IMG/VR virus record: IMGVR_UViG_3300021475_000019
Span: 1-52,042 of that record
Length of the DNA stretch: 52,042 nucleotides
Strand: one strand, 5' to 3'
Source of the DNA: a virus
Shown: piece after piece, positions 13,519-21,739 of the stretch
Layout of the letters: each line of letters starts with the position of its first letter
Numbering within the stretch: the stretch's first letter is position 1
Position numbers and translations under genes: made by a program
The notes under the pieces: generated by a model
The model's database searches: none
What the model was told of the DNA's origin: nothing
Seen by the model: only the letters and a program-made list of their open reading frames with translations

Positions 13519-13836
13519 TTAGAGTTCCTTCACGTAGAGTTGGTTCCTCGACCTCAGTCGCCAGCCGAGGCGGCGGTAGCTGCCCTCGCGCAGCCAACCG
13601 AGCCGCCCATAAGTCGAGAGCAACCCGGCGTTGACCTCGTCGGCGTAGGCCAAGATTTTGGCGTGCAGCGCATCGACATCGGTGAGGTCGCCGACGTAGG
13701 CGATAAGCTCCAATTGCCGCGCGCGTGGAAAGTCCGCAATCTTCGTGATCGCCCAACTGTTGCCCTCGACGAACGACTGCATCCGCCCTTCAGCGATGGC
13801 GGTGAGGATGTCCGACAAGATGTACGTTCCGCCCAT
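13519..13836 (-). CDS. small GNAT-fold-like phage protein
   Basis: Starting at ATG 13836 the 105-residue protein contains ILTAIAEGRMQSFVEGNSWAIT, then a R.LELIAYVGD.TDVDALHAK strand-helix region and ends GRLGWLREGSYRRLGWRL..LYVKEL. The GR.GW...GYRRLGW...KEL ending marks a family of short phage proteins with an acetyltransferase-like fold found among podovirus tail genes. Catalytic function is unproven. The frame is open upstream to ATG 14007, which overlaps the previous stop (ATGA), but residues 1-57 of that longer form are encoded by a hairpin and array E. Either the array has been inserted after an old start, or translation restarts at 13836, which has no strong ribosome-binding site. Confidence 0.6.
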   Translation of the reverse strand: MGGTYILSDILTAIAEGRMQSFVEGNSWAITKIADFPRARQLELIAYVGDLTDVDALHAKILAYADEVNAGLLSTYGRLGWLREGSYRRLGWRLRSRNQLYVKEL

Positions 13837-13879
13837 TCTATCGAGTAGACGGCTCAATTTTCGGTGGTAGGATGCCGTG

Positions 13880-13986
13880 TCGCTGCATTGCGGCGGCGAG
13901 GCATGGCTCGGCCTGCCTGGGCTACGCAGGGCTGGGCCTTGCTTGGCGCGGCTTGGCATAGCGAGGGAGGCGGCTTCGGCCGCCTC
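13880..13986 (+). repeat. GGCNN pentamer array E with TTCG-capped hairpin
   Basis: About 17 GGCNN units on the + strand (13880-13966), then a perfect GAGGCGGC (13967-13974)-TTCG-GCCGCCTC (13979-13986) hairpin with the extra-stable TTCG loop, and TATCTTTT on the + side. The array is antisense to the late genes. The hairpin sits about 20 bases inside the stop of the upstream gene at 14004. Confidence 0.85.
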
Positions 13987-14003
13987 TATCTTTTCGGGGC
14001 GGT

Positions 14004-14282
14004 TCATGGCTGGCCCCCGCCGAGCGGGACCTGGGTGATCCGAAACGAGCCGTTGCTCAACACCTGCAGCATGAACACGGGCGGGTTTGTTCCGGCGGGC
14101 GCGTCAGCCGCCTGAAATAAAACCCCCGGCAGCGCCTGATGCGCGGGCAACTTGTCCTGAAAACCGTTGCGGCACCACAGCGCGAAGGTGCGCAGGTAGT
14201 TGGTCAGCGTCTCGCTCACATCCGGCATCGAGGGCAGATCCGGCGGCGGCTGGGGAGCGGCGACGGTGGGACGCGGAGCCAT
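14004..14282 (-). CDS. small conserved phage protein
   Basis: 92 residues: a Pro-rich start, then LPSMPDVSETLTNYLRTFALWCRNGFQDKLPAHQALPGVLFQA and a C-terminal strand pair (NPPVFMLQVLSNGSFRITQVPLG). This is a conserved family I associate with alphaproteobacterial phages and prophages, near tail genes; the function is unknown. The ATG at 14282 overlaps the stop of the stabilisation-protein gene by one base, so the two are co-translated. Confidence 0.65.
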   Translation of the reverse strand: MAPRPTVAAPQPPPDLPSMPDVSETLTNYLRTFALWCRNGFQDKLPAHQALPGVLFQAADAPAGTNPPVFMLQVLSNGSFRITQVPLGGGQP

Positions 14283-15892
14283 CAGCGATCTCCTCTCGGA
14301 ACGGCGTCGATCAAATGCTGACCGAGCGTGAAGGGCTGGATCACCGGGGTCGCCACATCGATGCGCAGGCGCATGTCGCGGCCGGTCTGGCGAAAATCCA
14401 CATAGCCGTCGGAGCGCACCGGCCGGGGCGTCGACTGCAGCTCAGGGGCGCCCAGGCTGCGGCTGTTCCGATAGAACAACGAATAGCGCAGACTGCCGAT
14501 GGCGTTGGCGATTGAGACGGGATCGGTGGCGTCGACCGCCTCGACATCGGGGATCATCTGCTTGACGGTGATCAGCCGCGCGCCTGATGTGAGGTTGAGG
14601 TTGAACGTCTCGGCGAACGGCAGCACGACCGGCATGTTGTCGTTGGCGTAGGTCGCGCCGACCTCATGCTGAAAGGCAACAGTATCGTCGGCGAAGATCG
14701 GGTGCGCGGTGTACGAGCTGGTGATGCCCGCCGAGCGCGAAAGATTGCACTGGCCCCACCAGCCCTCCTTGTAATTGTAGACCCCCGCGCGCGTGTTGGT
14801 GGGCTTGCCGATCTGCGGGAAGAACCACCACCATTCCGAGAACTCGCCGAGGTGCGCGGCGAAGCTCAACTCACGCACCGCGATGGGGTCGATGTCGTCG
14901 TCGATCCACGGCCGGATCGGGCACACCACCGGCACAATCGAGGTGCCGTCGTAGGAGAACATGCCCTGCTCGCTGAACCACAGCGTCAGCGCCGAGGTGG
15001 TGGTCATCGACTGCGGCGACCAGGGCGTCGTGCCGTCGGCCAGCTCGACCGCGTTGTAGACGTACGGGAGCCCCAGGAAGCGAGAGGTGTAGACCTTCTT
15101 GCCGGTCCAGAAGATCACGCCCACCCTGGTGGAGAGCGCGCAGATGATCGGGCTCGCGGGCTCGATGTCGAGGAAGCCCGCCTGCGAGGTCACGTTGCTG
15201 TAGTCCCACGCGCCGGGGTTCTCCTGGTCGCACCATGCAAACCTTCGGCTCGATCCGCCGCCTGCGGTGCCGTCCTGGGTCGTGCCGAAGATCATGACAA
15301 ATCTTTCCGGCGTGATGACGAAGCAGCGCCCGTGCGGCACCGTCGAACCGCTCGCCGCTGGCTGCACCACCGCCGGGCCGCCGACGGCCGGGTCCCACAT
15401 CAGGAGCCGACTGTCGGCGCTCGTCATCGCGTAGAGGATCGAGCCGAAATTATCCAAGGAGTAGCTGTCGGGGACCTTGGTGATGGCGACGCTGCCGGGG
15501 ATCGAGCGCGGCGTGCCGTAAGTGTCGTCATTGTAGAGGCCGTCGCCGAAGCCGCCCACCAATCCGCTTGGCGGGACGATGCCGTCGGCCGGGGTGATGT
15601 CGGTCAGCGCGCCGCCCGTGTCGACGTAGAGGTTCGTCTCGCAGAGATAGGCGATGTGGTACTGGCCATCGAGGCCGTACCAGCCGTGGATCATCTTGCA
15701 GCGTGAGGCGAACACGTATTTCTCGACGCCGCCGACGACGTTGGTGAACTGCGCCTGCCCGCCCATCGGCGTGAGCTGCTGCTCGCGCCAGCGCATGAAG
15801 TTGACCTCGGCCCAGTTCGAGGACTGCATCTTCTTCGTCGGCATGGCGACGACGCCGGGCGGGATCTGGATCGGGCGAAAGTCTGTACTCAT
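14282..15892 (-). CDS. tail nozzle / DNA stabilisation protein (P22 gp10-like candidate)
   Basis: The 536-residue protein is rich in short beta-strands with recurrent aromatic turns (HGWYGLDGQYHIAYLCETN, GVIFWTGKKVYTSRF, EQGMFSYDGTSIVPV, EWWWFFPQ), as in the beta-propeller stabilisation/nozzle proteins of P22- and SU10-like phages. It begins MSTDFRPIQIPPGVVAMPTK and NWAEVNFMRWREQQLTPMGG, a conserved opening of this family. It would close the portal channel and form the tail tip. I chose the ATG at 15892, which overlaps the collar gene stop; longer upstream frames read through that gene. Assignment is by overall pattern, not by a diagnostic motif. Confidence 0.6.
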   Translation of the reverse strand: MSTDFRPIQIPPGVVAMPTKKMQSSNWAEVNFMRWREQQLTPMGGQAQFTNVVGGVEKYVFASRCKMIHGWYGLDGQYHIAYLCETNLYVDTGGALTDITPADGIVPPSGLVGGFGDGLYNDDTYGTPRSIPGSVAITKVPDSYSLDNFGSILYAMTSADSRLLMWDPAVGGPAVVQPAASGSTVPHGRCFVITPERFVMIFGTTQDGTAGGGSSRRFAWCDQENPGAWDYSNVTSQAGFLDIEPASPIICALSTRVGVIFWTGKKVYTSRFLGLPYVYNAVELADGTTPWSPQSMTTTSALTLWFSEQGMFSYDGTSIVPVVCPIRPWIDDDIDPIAVRELSFAAHLGEFSEWWWFFPQIGKPTNTRAGVYNYKEGWWGQCNLSRSAGITSSYTAHPIFADDTVAFQHEVGATYANDNMPVVLPFAETFNLNLTSGARLITVKQMIPDVEAVDATDPVSIANAIGSLRYSLFYRNSRSLGAPELQSTPRPVRSDGYVDFRQTGRDMRLRIDVATPVIQPFTLGQHLIDAVPRGDR

Positions 15893-16686
15893 TGGTATTT
15901 GATGATGAAGTTGAGTTGCAGATAGGGCGGCATGTTGTTGTGCGCCGCGCCGCTGCCCGCGTTCTGGGTGGTCGAGAGGCCGGTGCCGCTGGCGTTGACC
16001 CCAACTGCGGGCTGTTGCGTGTCGGTGTTGCCGCCGAGGTTGCCAGCCGTGTCGGTGTTGCCGCCGAGGTTGCCAACAGTGCTGGTCGCCACTGTTGTGT
16101 TCTGTTGAAAATAGGATGGCGCATCCCCTCTCACCGCTATGCCGCCGCCAGTGCCCCATTGTTGGACGGTGTGCGCGTGGCTCCCAGTCGTGATGCCGTG
16201 GGCGTGGTTGCCGGTCGTGATGCCGTGGCTGTGCGCGTTTTGCTGGGCGGTATGCGAGTGGGCGACATCAGTGATCGGATGCGCGTGCGCCGCTAGCTCG
16301 GCGGCGGTGAGGACGTGCGTCGCCTCGCCGCCGGTCTGGCCAAGAACCTCTCCATTCGTCATGCCCATCGGAAATCTTCCGACTAGATTGGGCAGACTGA
16401 AGTTCGCGCCGCTACCGCCGAACATATAGCCAACCACGGCGAACAGCGTTGCATAGGTCGTGGTGTTGAGTGACTGACCAGCGCAAAGCATCCAGTTCGA
16501 CGGCATATTCGATTGCGGGCCGCCAAACATCGTGATCGCGCCAACCGGAACGAGCCCCTGCTGATTGACGAACACCTGGGCGTCGACCTTCTGGGTCGTC
16601 GCGTTGAGCGTGGCTCCCCAGGTGTTGGCCGACGCGCCGGGGTCCGGCATCGTCCAGCCATAGTTTGGGGTGGTTGTCTCAGCCAC
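15889..16686 (-). CDS. tail collar domain fibre protein
   Basis: The 265-residue protein has an N-terminal block NYGWTMPDPGASANTWGATLN shared with the large fibre at 16939-19095, then a phage tail-collar domain (GAITMFGG, MPSNWMLCAGQSLNTTTYATLF, FSLPNLVGRFPMG). A His-rich region follows with alternating H.H motifs (AHPITDVAHSHTAQQNAHSH), the type that binds metal along the axis of trimeric fibres, and it ends PPYLQLNFIIKYQ. Two in-frame duplications are visible (GITTG.HAH twice; GNLGGNTDT twice). The GTG at 16686 overlaps the upstream stop by eight bases and is preferred to longer frames. It probably contacts host receptor or holds the fibre. Confidence 0.8.
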   Translation of the reverse strand: MAETTTPNYGWTMPDPGASANTWGATLNATTQKVDAQVFVNQQGLVPVGAITMFGGPQSNMPSNWMLCAGQSLNTTTYATLFAVVGYMFGGSGANFSLPNLVGRFPMGMTNGEVLGQTGGEATHVLTAAELAAHAHPITDVAHSHTAQQNAHSHGITTGNHAHGITTGSHAHTVQQWGTGGGIAVRGDAPSYFQQNTTVATSTVGNLGGNTDTAGNLGGNTDTQQPAVGVNASGTGLSTTQNAGSGAAHNNMPPYLQLNFIIKYQ

Positions 16687-16936
16687 TGTCGCTCTCCAAT
16701 GCGTCGACGCGCGTCTCAAGGTCGGCGACGCGGTCCTCGACCGGAACGACTTCCGGCAAGGTGGTGGCGGGCGGCGATGCGGCCTTGGGCTCGTTGCCCT
16801 CGTCGAGCCACGCGAGATATTCCTGATAGTCGATGTTGTCGGGATCGAACGGGATGAACGCGCCGTCCTCGTCGCGGACGATGACGCTATCGTGCGGCTT
16901 GTTGTTCATGTGATCCCAGACTTGCGTGTAGGTCAT
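16679..16936 (-). CDS. small fibre-associated protein
   Basis: 85 residues from ATG 16936. The core DSVIVRDEDGAFIPFDPDNIDYQEYLAWLDEGNEP is a recurrent phage sequence found next to tail fibres and resembles the N-terminal part of fibre-assembly or fibre-anchored small proteins. The C-terminus is a short coiled coil (VEDRVADLETRVDALES). It lies between the two fibre genes, which supports a fibre-assembly role. Confidence 0.6.
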   Translation of the reverse strand: MTYTQVWDHMNNKPHDSVIVRDEDGAFIPFDPDNIDYQEYLAWLDEGNEPKAASPPATTLPEVVPVEDRVADLETRVDALESDSG

Positions 16937-16938
16937 GG

Positions 16939-19095
16939 TCAAAGCTCCGCGCTCGCCGTCCAAGCAGAATTCCACTGCGCCGCGCCAGTGGCTGTGAGAA
17001 GTCCGTAATCGTTAAATCCACCAACACCGCCAGCTGGCGGTGAGAAGGAAGTAATGTTAGTTACACCAGTACGGTTCATAGTAACCGTTGGTGATGCTCT
17101 CGTAGTTACTGGGTAAGAAAAGAAAGTACCGAGATTTTGAGAAGCGCCGCCATAAACCAAAACGAACGGAGAGCCATTAGAACTGCAATAATACCTCTGG
17201 CAATCGGCCAAGCTCTTGGTCAGCGACTGCCGGTTGTAGGGCGTTGCTACGCTGCCGACCTCAAGCTTGACGCCGGTTATGCTAAGACCCGCGCCGTTAG
17301 TGGCGACGACATTGACTGCGCCGTTCGCACCAACAAAATTTCCTCCTTGCCACAAACCATTCGCAGGACCGCGATAAGTCGCGCCAGTGCCAAGGTCGAA
17401 GGACAAGATGCAGGCGGCTGCATTGCCGCTCATCACCCATGTTCCGCCTGTATCGCCGGGGATAGTAACGACAATTTTCGTATCGGTATTTGCAGCCGGA
17501 ATGGAATAAGTGAACGGATAACTTCGCGTGCCAGCGAAGTTGCTCAGCGAACCGCCAAATGTCCCGGCTAAGGAACTCGCTGCGTGGAAGCTCAGCGTAA
17601 CTGGTTGCGCATTCGCCATCCCCCAACAAAAATCGCTGATCACGTCGGCTTCAATCCTCTGCGTAAAAAGGAAGAAATCGCCCGTCAGCGGCGTGTATGC
17701 CGAGGATGAAGTAAAATTCAAATAGTAAGGAAATCCAGAGGCGCTGCTGCCCGATCCACGAACCCAAGTTCCCCTAGCTGCCTGGGTCGCACTATACTGC
17801 CATCGATCACAGGTATAGCCGCTCGCTGTCCCGCTCGCGCCGCCGTTGCGCTGGTCGATCCGCATGTCGCCGTTGATGATGCGGTTGTCGCCCATCGGCA
17901 CCGGCAGAGCCGAGGTCGCGGCGCCGACAAATGCTGTCGTCGCAAGTTGAGTGGTGTTCGTAGCTGGAGCGGCGGTTGGCGCCGTCGGCAGGCCGGTCAA
18001 CGCTGGCGACGCCAGCGGCGCTCTGGTCGTATCGGTCGGATGAACGTGATCGGCCCGCGCCCACGTCGTGCCTGTTCCGACCGCCGCCGTCCCGTTCATT
18101 AAGGGGGTCGTGGTCGAGGCGACCGGAACCGCCGCCGTCAGCGCGTAGGGCGCGAGCGTCGCCGTCCAATCGGTGATGTCGGTATGCGTCAGATGCGCCC
18201 AGGCTTGGCTCTTGCGGGCGTAAGCCGTGCCGTCGTTTGGCGCGTCGGTCATGCCGCCAGGCGCGACTTGCCAAGCGAGGTTGCGCCGAGCGTAATATTG
18301 CCCGTCGTTTGGCGCCTCGGCGACGCCGGGATTGGCCCACGACAAAGCCGCCGAGCCGTTGGTCGTAAGCACCTGTCCAGCCGAGCCGCCGGGAAGATAG
18401 AACGAGCCCGGTCCTTGCAGGGCGAGCGTCCCGTTGACCGCTGCGCCATTGTTCATGTTCACGGGACCGGCGAAAGCCGTGGCGCCGTCCGCTCGCGCGA
18501 TGGTCAGCCAAGTGCCGAGAAACGTGCCGGTGAGACCATAAGCAGACAGGCTGAAATTCGAGCCGGTGTTGTTCAATCCCTCGGCTGTCTGATCGCCGAG
18601 CTGCAACTGCCACCGCGTGAGCCCTGATGTCTGGCCAAGGATGGCGCGCTGGTTGCCCGCCGCAGCGTTCAACACCATGCTGTTCGGGCCGTTCACGGTC
18701 ATGATGCCGGTGACCGTCAGGCTCCCGGTAATCGTGCCGCCCGTGATGGCGAGCGCGGCGTTCCACGCGCCGTTCATGCGACCATAAGTCGCACCGTCGC
18801 TCGGCGCGTCGGCCTGGATCGGGACTAGCGCCCAGGTCGAATTGAACCGGCCGAAAAGCTGCGTCGTGTTCGGCGCGTCGGGGATGATCTGCGGAATGAC
18901 GACCCAAGCCCCCATGTCGCGGGCGTAGGGCTGCTGATCCATCGGCGCTTCTTCGATGCCGCGCACGTCGGCGATGGTCCTGAGCTGGGCGTCGATCCCA
19001 TCGAGGTTGACGTTCCACTTGTCGCCCCAAGTGTCGTCTGAGGCGCCGACATCGGGCTTCGTCCAGCCGTAGTTGGCGGTGAACGTGTCAGCCAT
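16939..19095 (-). CDS. large tail fibre protein
   Basis: The 718-residue protein begins with an attachment block (ANYGWTKPDVGASDDTWGDKWN) shared with the collar protein. It then has five spaced copies of a repeat of the form APNDG..Y.R.N.AW (for example DAPSDGATYGRMNGAW, EAPNDGQYYARRNLAW, DAPNDGTAYARKSQAW), a fibre shaft with TGGTITGSLTVTG repeats, the loop TTTPLMNGTAAVGTGTTWARADHVHP, and a C-terminal domain opening NRIINGDMRIDQRNGG. The last ~280 codons are clearly richer in A+T than the rest of the operon, which suggests exchange of the receptor-binding tip. The start at 19095 overlaps the stop of the next gene upstream. Confidence 0.85.
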   Translation of the reverse strand: MADTFTANYGWTKPDVGASDDTWGDKWNVNLDGIDAQLRTIADVRGIEEAPMDQQPYARDMGAWVVIPQIIPDAPNTTQLFGRFNSTWALVPIQADAPSDGATYGRMNGAWNAALAITGGTITGSLTVTGIMTVNGPNSMVLNAAAGNQRAILGQTSGLTRWQLQLGDQTAEGLNNTGSNFSLSAYGLTGTFLGTWLTIARADGATAFAGPVNMNNGAAVNGTLALQGPGSFYLPGGSAGQVLTTNGSAALSWANPGVAEAPNDGQYYARRNLAWQVAPGGMTDAPNDGTAYARKSQAWAHLTHTDITDWTATLAPYALTAAVPVASTTTPLMNGTAAVGTGTTWARADHVHPTDTTRAPLASPALTGLPTAPTAAPATNTTQLATTAFVGAATSALPVPMGDNRIINGDMRIDQRNGGASGTASGYTCDRWQYSATQAARGTWVRGSGSSASGFPYYLNFTSSSAYTPLTGDFFLFTQRIEADVISDFCWGMANAQPVTLSFHAASSLAGTFGGSLSNFAGTRSYPFTYSIPAANTDTKIVVTIPGDTGGTWVMSGNAAACILSFDLGTGATYRGPANGLWQGGNFVGANGAVNVVATNGAGLSITGVKLEVGSVATPYNRQSLTKSLADCQRYYCSSNGSPFVLVYGGASQNLGTFFSYPVTTRASPTVTMNRTGVTNITSFSPPAGGVGGFNDYGLLTATGAAQWNSAWTASAEL

Positions 19096-19363
19096 GCCGC
19101 CTCCATGGCGTGGGCGGCAGCGGCGCTTGCTGGCTGAACGGCGCGCAGACCATCTCTTGGCCCCAGACGCCGCCGCCGACGATGGCGCACCGGCCGTAAG
19201 GTCCCGCCCCATAGGCCCCGACGCCATAAGGCCTGCGGCAGACGGTGAGCCCCTTCCAGCCCGCATCGTCCAGGCACGGGCCAGGGGGCCAGGGCGCGAG
19301 CGGGGGAACGACCTCAGTCCAGCCTGGATCGCCCTCGCAAGGAGTTGGCGTCCAGGTCGTCAT
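19088..19363 (-). CDS. small Pro/Gly-rich protein between adaptor and fibre
   Basis: 91 residues from ATG 19363, overlapping the adaptor stop by four bases and the fibre start by eight. It contains WTPTPCEGDPGWTEV..P and RRPYGVGAYGAGPYGRCA, a short PYG-repeat region with several cysteines, and no recognised domain. Similar PYGAGPYG proteins occur near tail genes of related phages. Structural or assembly role by context only. Confidence 0.55.
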   Translation of the reverse strand: MTTWTPTPCEGDPGWTEVVPPLAPWPPGPCLDDAGWKGLTVCRRPYGVGAYGAGPYGRCAIVGGGVWGQEMVCAPFSQQAPLPPTPWRRHG

Positions 19364-19986
19364 CCAAACGACCTCCGGCGGGGCGTGGTGACGCGCGAGC
19401 CGCTCGCCTTCGATCCGAGGTGAGCGGTGTTCAATTTCTGGATCATGTCCTCGGCGAGCTGCTTGAAATTGGCGGCCGATTGCTCCTCGCCGACGGCGTG
19501 TAGGGCGGCGTGCATCAGCGAGGCGAACAGGTAGAGCTGCGGATGTTTGGTGTAGATCCAGCTCGGCTGCGTGTCGCTGAAAGTCGGGACCTCGCCATAG
19601 TAGGCGAGCTTGTACTCGGTGCCGTCGACCGGATCGGGCTCGCCGCCGAAGTACATCGTGCGGCCGATGATGGTGTAATATTGCCAAGTATGGGTATCGC
19701 GCTGATTGAAGAACTCGTCGCGGGCCTTGTAGCGCGCAGGCAGGAAGCCATCGGCGCCGTTCTCATTGGCGACCCGCACAAGGTCCATCGCCAGCCAGTC
19801 GTCGGGCAATTGCGCGCAGCGCGAGGTGATGATCCCGTCGTCCATCTGGATCATCTCAGCGACCCTAAGCTCTTGATTTAGCTTGCTTTCCGCCATGCGA
19901 ACAAAACTGGTGACGAGCGCGTCACTCCAATCGGCGCGGTTGCTCCACTCCGCGATCTGCGACTTGAGGTCACCGAAGTCGGACAT
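19360..19986 (-). CDS. head-tail adaptor protein (SU10-type)
   Basis: The 208-residue protein begins DLKSQIAEWSNRADWSDALVTSFVRMAESKLNQELR, followed by LPDDWLAMD, a central YYTIIGRTMYFGGEP, and KLAYYGEVP...WIYTKHPQLYLFASLMHAALH. This order (N-terminal helices with an AE..LN..LR motif, beta core with Y.I.G..I, C-terminal helices with P.LYL) matches the adaptor/connector family seen in SU10-like podoviruses, which joins portal to tail. It is the first tail-side gene after lysis genes and array F. Confidence 0.72.
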   Translation of the reverse strand: MSDFGDLKSQIAEWSNRADWSDALVTSFVRMAESKLNQELRVAEMIQMDDGIITSRCAQLPDDWLAMDLVRVANENGADGFLPARYKARDEFFNQRDTHTWQYYTIIGRTMYFGGEPDPVDGTEYKLAYYGEVPTFSDTQPSWIYTKHPQLYLFASLMHAALHAVGEEQSAANFKQLAEDMIQKLNTAHLGSKASGSRVTTPRRRSFG

Positions 19987-20007
19987 TAAGCTGCCCTCCT
20001 CCGCAAG

Positions 20008-20106
20008 GCACGGCTGAGCATTGCTAGGCTAGGCACTCCCTGGCGTGGCGGCGCACGGCGAGGCGGGGCAACGGGGGCGGCTCTGCATTTGCACGCAGAG
20101 CCGCCC
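20008..20106 (+). repeat. GGCNN pentamer array F with 12-bp capping hairpin
   Basis: About 13 GGCNN units on the + strand (20008-20072) end at a perfect 12-bp stem: GGGCGGCTCTGC (20075-20086), 8-base loop, GCAGAGCCGCCC (20095-20106). It separates the holin-like gene (stop at 20138) from the adaptor gene (start at 19986). Confidence 0.87.
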
Positions 20107-20137
20107 TTAAAGCACGTCCGTGGGAGGACAGACGCGC

Positions 20138-20389
20138 TCATGCCAACCCCATCAACGCGATGCTGTAACGGCCAAAAAGACCGGCGCATTCCGCTAACCT
20201 CCAAATGAACAACAAAATCAGGATCGCGATCACGCCGCCGATCACGATCCTGATGATGTCCCAGTAGGGCGCAGCCGTGATGTTGGCGAACCAGCTTCCA
20301 AACGCCGCCCGAAGCAGCGCGAGGATGACCAGCACGACGATGATGAAGATTGCGACCTTGAAGATCAGGTCCATACCAAAACCGCACAT
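20138..20389 (-). CDS. small two-helix membrane protein (holin candidate)
   Basis: 83 residues with two strong transmembrane helices (IFKVAIFIIVVLVILALL and IIRIVIGGVIAILILLFIW) joined by a short loop and followed by a short Cys-containing tail. It directly follows another membrane protein and the endolysin in a chain of one- to four-base overlaps, so a holin or holin-partner role is reasonable. Start ATG 20389; an internal ATG at 20374 would also work. Confidence 0.62.
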   Translation of the reverse strand: MCGFGMDLIFKVAIFIIVVLVILALLRAAFGSWFANITAAPYWDIIRIVIGGVIAILILLFIWRLAECAGLFGRYSIALMGLA

Positions 20390-20697
20390 TACGGTGGCTC
20401 CTTCCTGCGGCCGAGCCAGTGGGCGACGATGGCGCCGAACCCGGCGACCAACCCGCCGATGGCGCCCGACGTGATCTCGTCGGTGGGGATGGTGAAGAGG
20501 GCGCAGAAGGTGACGAGCGCGAGGAAGGACAGCACGACCAGGAGCGAGATGGTGAGCGTGCCGCCGGTCGCATCGAACTTGCTGGCGACAACGAGCAGGA
20601 TGGTGGTCAGCAAGACCACAATCATCAGGCCCAAGGACGCCGGATAGTCCATGAGCTTCGGCAGCGGATTGGGGGTGACGACGAGCGGATCGGCCAT
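20389..20697 (-). CDS. membrane protein of the lysis cassette (holin candidate)
   Basis: 102 residues starting M-ADPLVVTPNPLPKLMDYPAS. Three hydrophobic segments follow (LGLMIVVLLTTILLVVAS, LTISLLVVLSFLALVTFCALFTI and a Gly-rich AIGGLVAGFGAIVAHWL) and it ends with a basic GRRKEPP. This topology and the position right after the endolysin fit a class I holin. Which of this and the 83-residue neighbour is the holin cannot be told from sequence. Confidence 0.62.
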   Translation of the reverse strand: MADPLVVTPNPLPKLMDYPASLGLMIVVLLTTILLVVASKFDATGGTLTISLLVVLSFLALVTFCALFTIPTDEITSGAIGGLVAGFGAIVAHWLGRRKEPP

Positions 20698-21302
20698 CAG
20701 CCCTTCGCCTTCCATCGTGCGTAGGCGTTGGCCATCTTCTGGTCGTAGGCGTTCGCCGCGTAGCCGGGCCCGTTGTAGCCGCGCGCGAAGGTCGCCCACT
20801 GCTTGGCGCGCAGCGCGGTGTGGAGCTTGGGGTCGGCCTTGATGAAGGCGACGAAGGCATCGAGGTGCGCGGACGCGCCGCCGGTCCACATCGCGTCGAC
20901 AAATTCCTGCGAGTTATCGAAGCCGCAGACGCGGTGGTTCTGGCCGAGGATCTGGAACGTGCCCCAACTGCAGGCCTTGTTGGCCGCGTCGGGGTCGAGC
21001 GCGCGGGCGTCCTCGTAGCGGGCGTGCTGGGCCGCGCCGGTCGCGCCGTAGAGCGCCTTGTTCCAGCTCGGTGAACTCAGCGCGACGCCGCGCCGATCCT
21101 TGGCGTGGGCGTGCTTGCCGCCCGTCTCTTTGTGGAAGACATGGGCCTCGTAGAGGATCGCCGGTCGGCCGTCGGGCAGGAACCCGGCCCCGGCCGCCTC
21201 GACCTCGGCGACGGCGCGGATCGCGGCGACCTCCACGTTCAGCTCCTTGGCGGCGCGGGCGAAGTCGGCATCGGTCAGGGTGCGTTGCGGCTCGTCGGCC
21301 AT
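20697..21302 (-). CDS. endolysin, N-acetylmuramidase family
   Basis: The 201-residue protein from ATG 21302 contains AIRAVAEVEAAGAGFLPDGRPAILYEAHVFHKET, the hallmark of the N-acetylmuramidase domain (DUF3380 type), with Glu in VEAAG as likely catalytic acid. It continues with SWGTFQILGQNH and a C-terminal YNGPGYAANAYDQKMANAY segment. No signal peptide or SAR helix is visible, so it would need a holin, and two candidates follow directly. It degrades peptidoglycan at the end of infection. Confidence 0.85.
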   Translation of the reverse strand: MADEPQRTLTDADFARAAKELNVEVAAIRAVAEVEAAGAGFLPDGRPAILYEAHVFHKETGGKHAHAKDRRGVALSSPSWNKALYGATGAAQHARYEDARALDPDAANKACSWGTFQILGQNHRVCGFDNSQEFVDAMWTGGASAHLDAFVAFIKADPKLHTALRAKQWATFARGYNGPGYAANAYDQKMANAYARWKAKG

Positions 21303-21601
21303 CAGACGCGCCCGTTGTAGACGGCGAAGGCGCGGCCCTCGCCGTTGTACCATTTGCGCCAGTCGCCTTCGTCCCACCCCTCGCGACAGGCGCGCTCGTA
21401 GATAATCGCGGGGACATGATGCGTGAACTTCATGTCCCCGTTGTTGGCCATGATCTCACGGTCGCGCGCCACCGCGTCGAGGATCGGCTCCAGGTCCTGT
21501 TCAGTCAGGATGTGGAACGGACCATCGGGATCGCCATCGTCCCAGATCAAGGTCCTCCTGATCCCGTGGCTGTCGCGGTAGACGCGCTTTCGCTCAGACA
21601 T
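21302..21601 (-). CDS. conserved small phage protein between capsid and endolysin
   Basis: 99 residues from ATG 21601: a strand pair (YRDSHGIRRTLIWDDGDPDGPFHI), a helix with LEPILDAVARDREIM, then THHVPAIIYERACREGWDEGDWRKWYNGEGRAFAVYNGRV. The last segment is typical of a phage family found in capsid or lysis regions (VPA.IYE.A..EG....DW.KW.N.....F.V..G). Function unknown. The stop overlaps the endolysin start. Confidence 0.65.
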   Translation of the reverse strand: MSERKRVYRDSHGIRRTLIWDDGDPDGPFHILTEQDLEPILDAVARDREIMANNGDMKFTHHVPAIIYERACREGWDEGDWRKWYNGEGRAFAVYNGRV

Positions 21602-21604
21602 TAG

Positions 21605-21723
21605 GTTGGCCTCGCGCAACGCGAGCCATGGCATGGCAGGGCAGGGCTGGGCCGAGCAAAGCGCGGCCTGGCAATGCAAGGCGAGGCTGGCAAGGCGTGG
21701 GGCGGCGGCCAGTAGGCCGCCGC
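21605..21723 (+). repeat. GGCNN pentamer array G with capping hairpin
   Basis: About 19 GGCNN units on the + strand, antisense to the late genes, capped by GCGGCGGCC (21702-21710)-AGTA-GGCCGCCGC (21715-21723), 17 bases beyond the capsid stop codon. The + side of the hairpin is T-rich (TTCTGCTTGCTT), so it may also stop antisense transcription. Confidence 0.87.
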
Positions 21724-21739
21724 TTCTGCTTGCTTAAGC

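Noticed and set aside
14666-15706. Rightward open frame (346 codons) opposite the P22 gp10-like stabilisation gene
   Set aside because: Antisense artefact; the leftward protein has a conserved opening and coupled neighbours.
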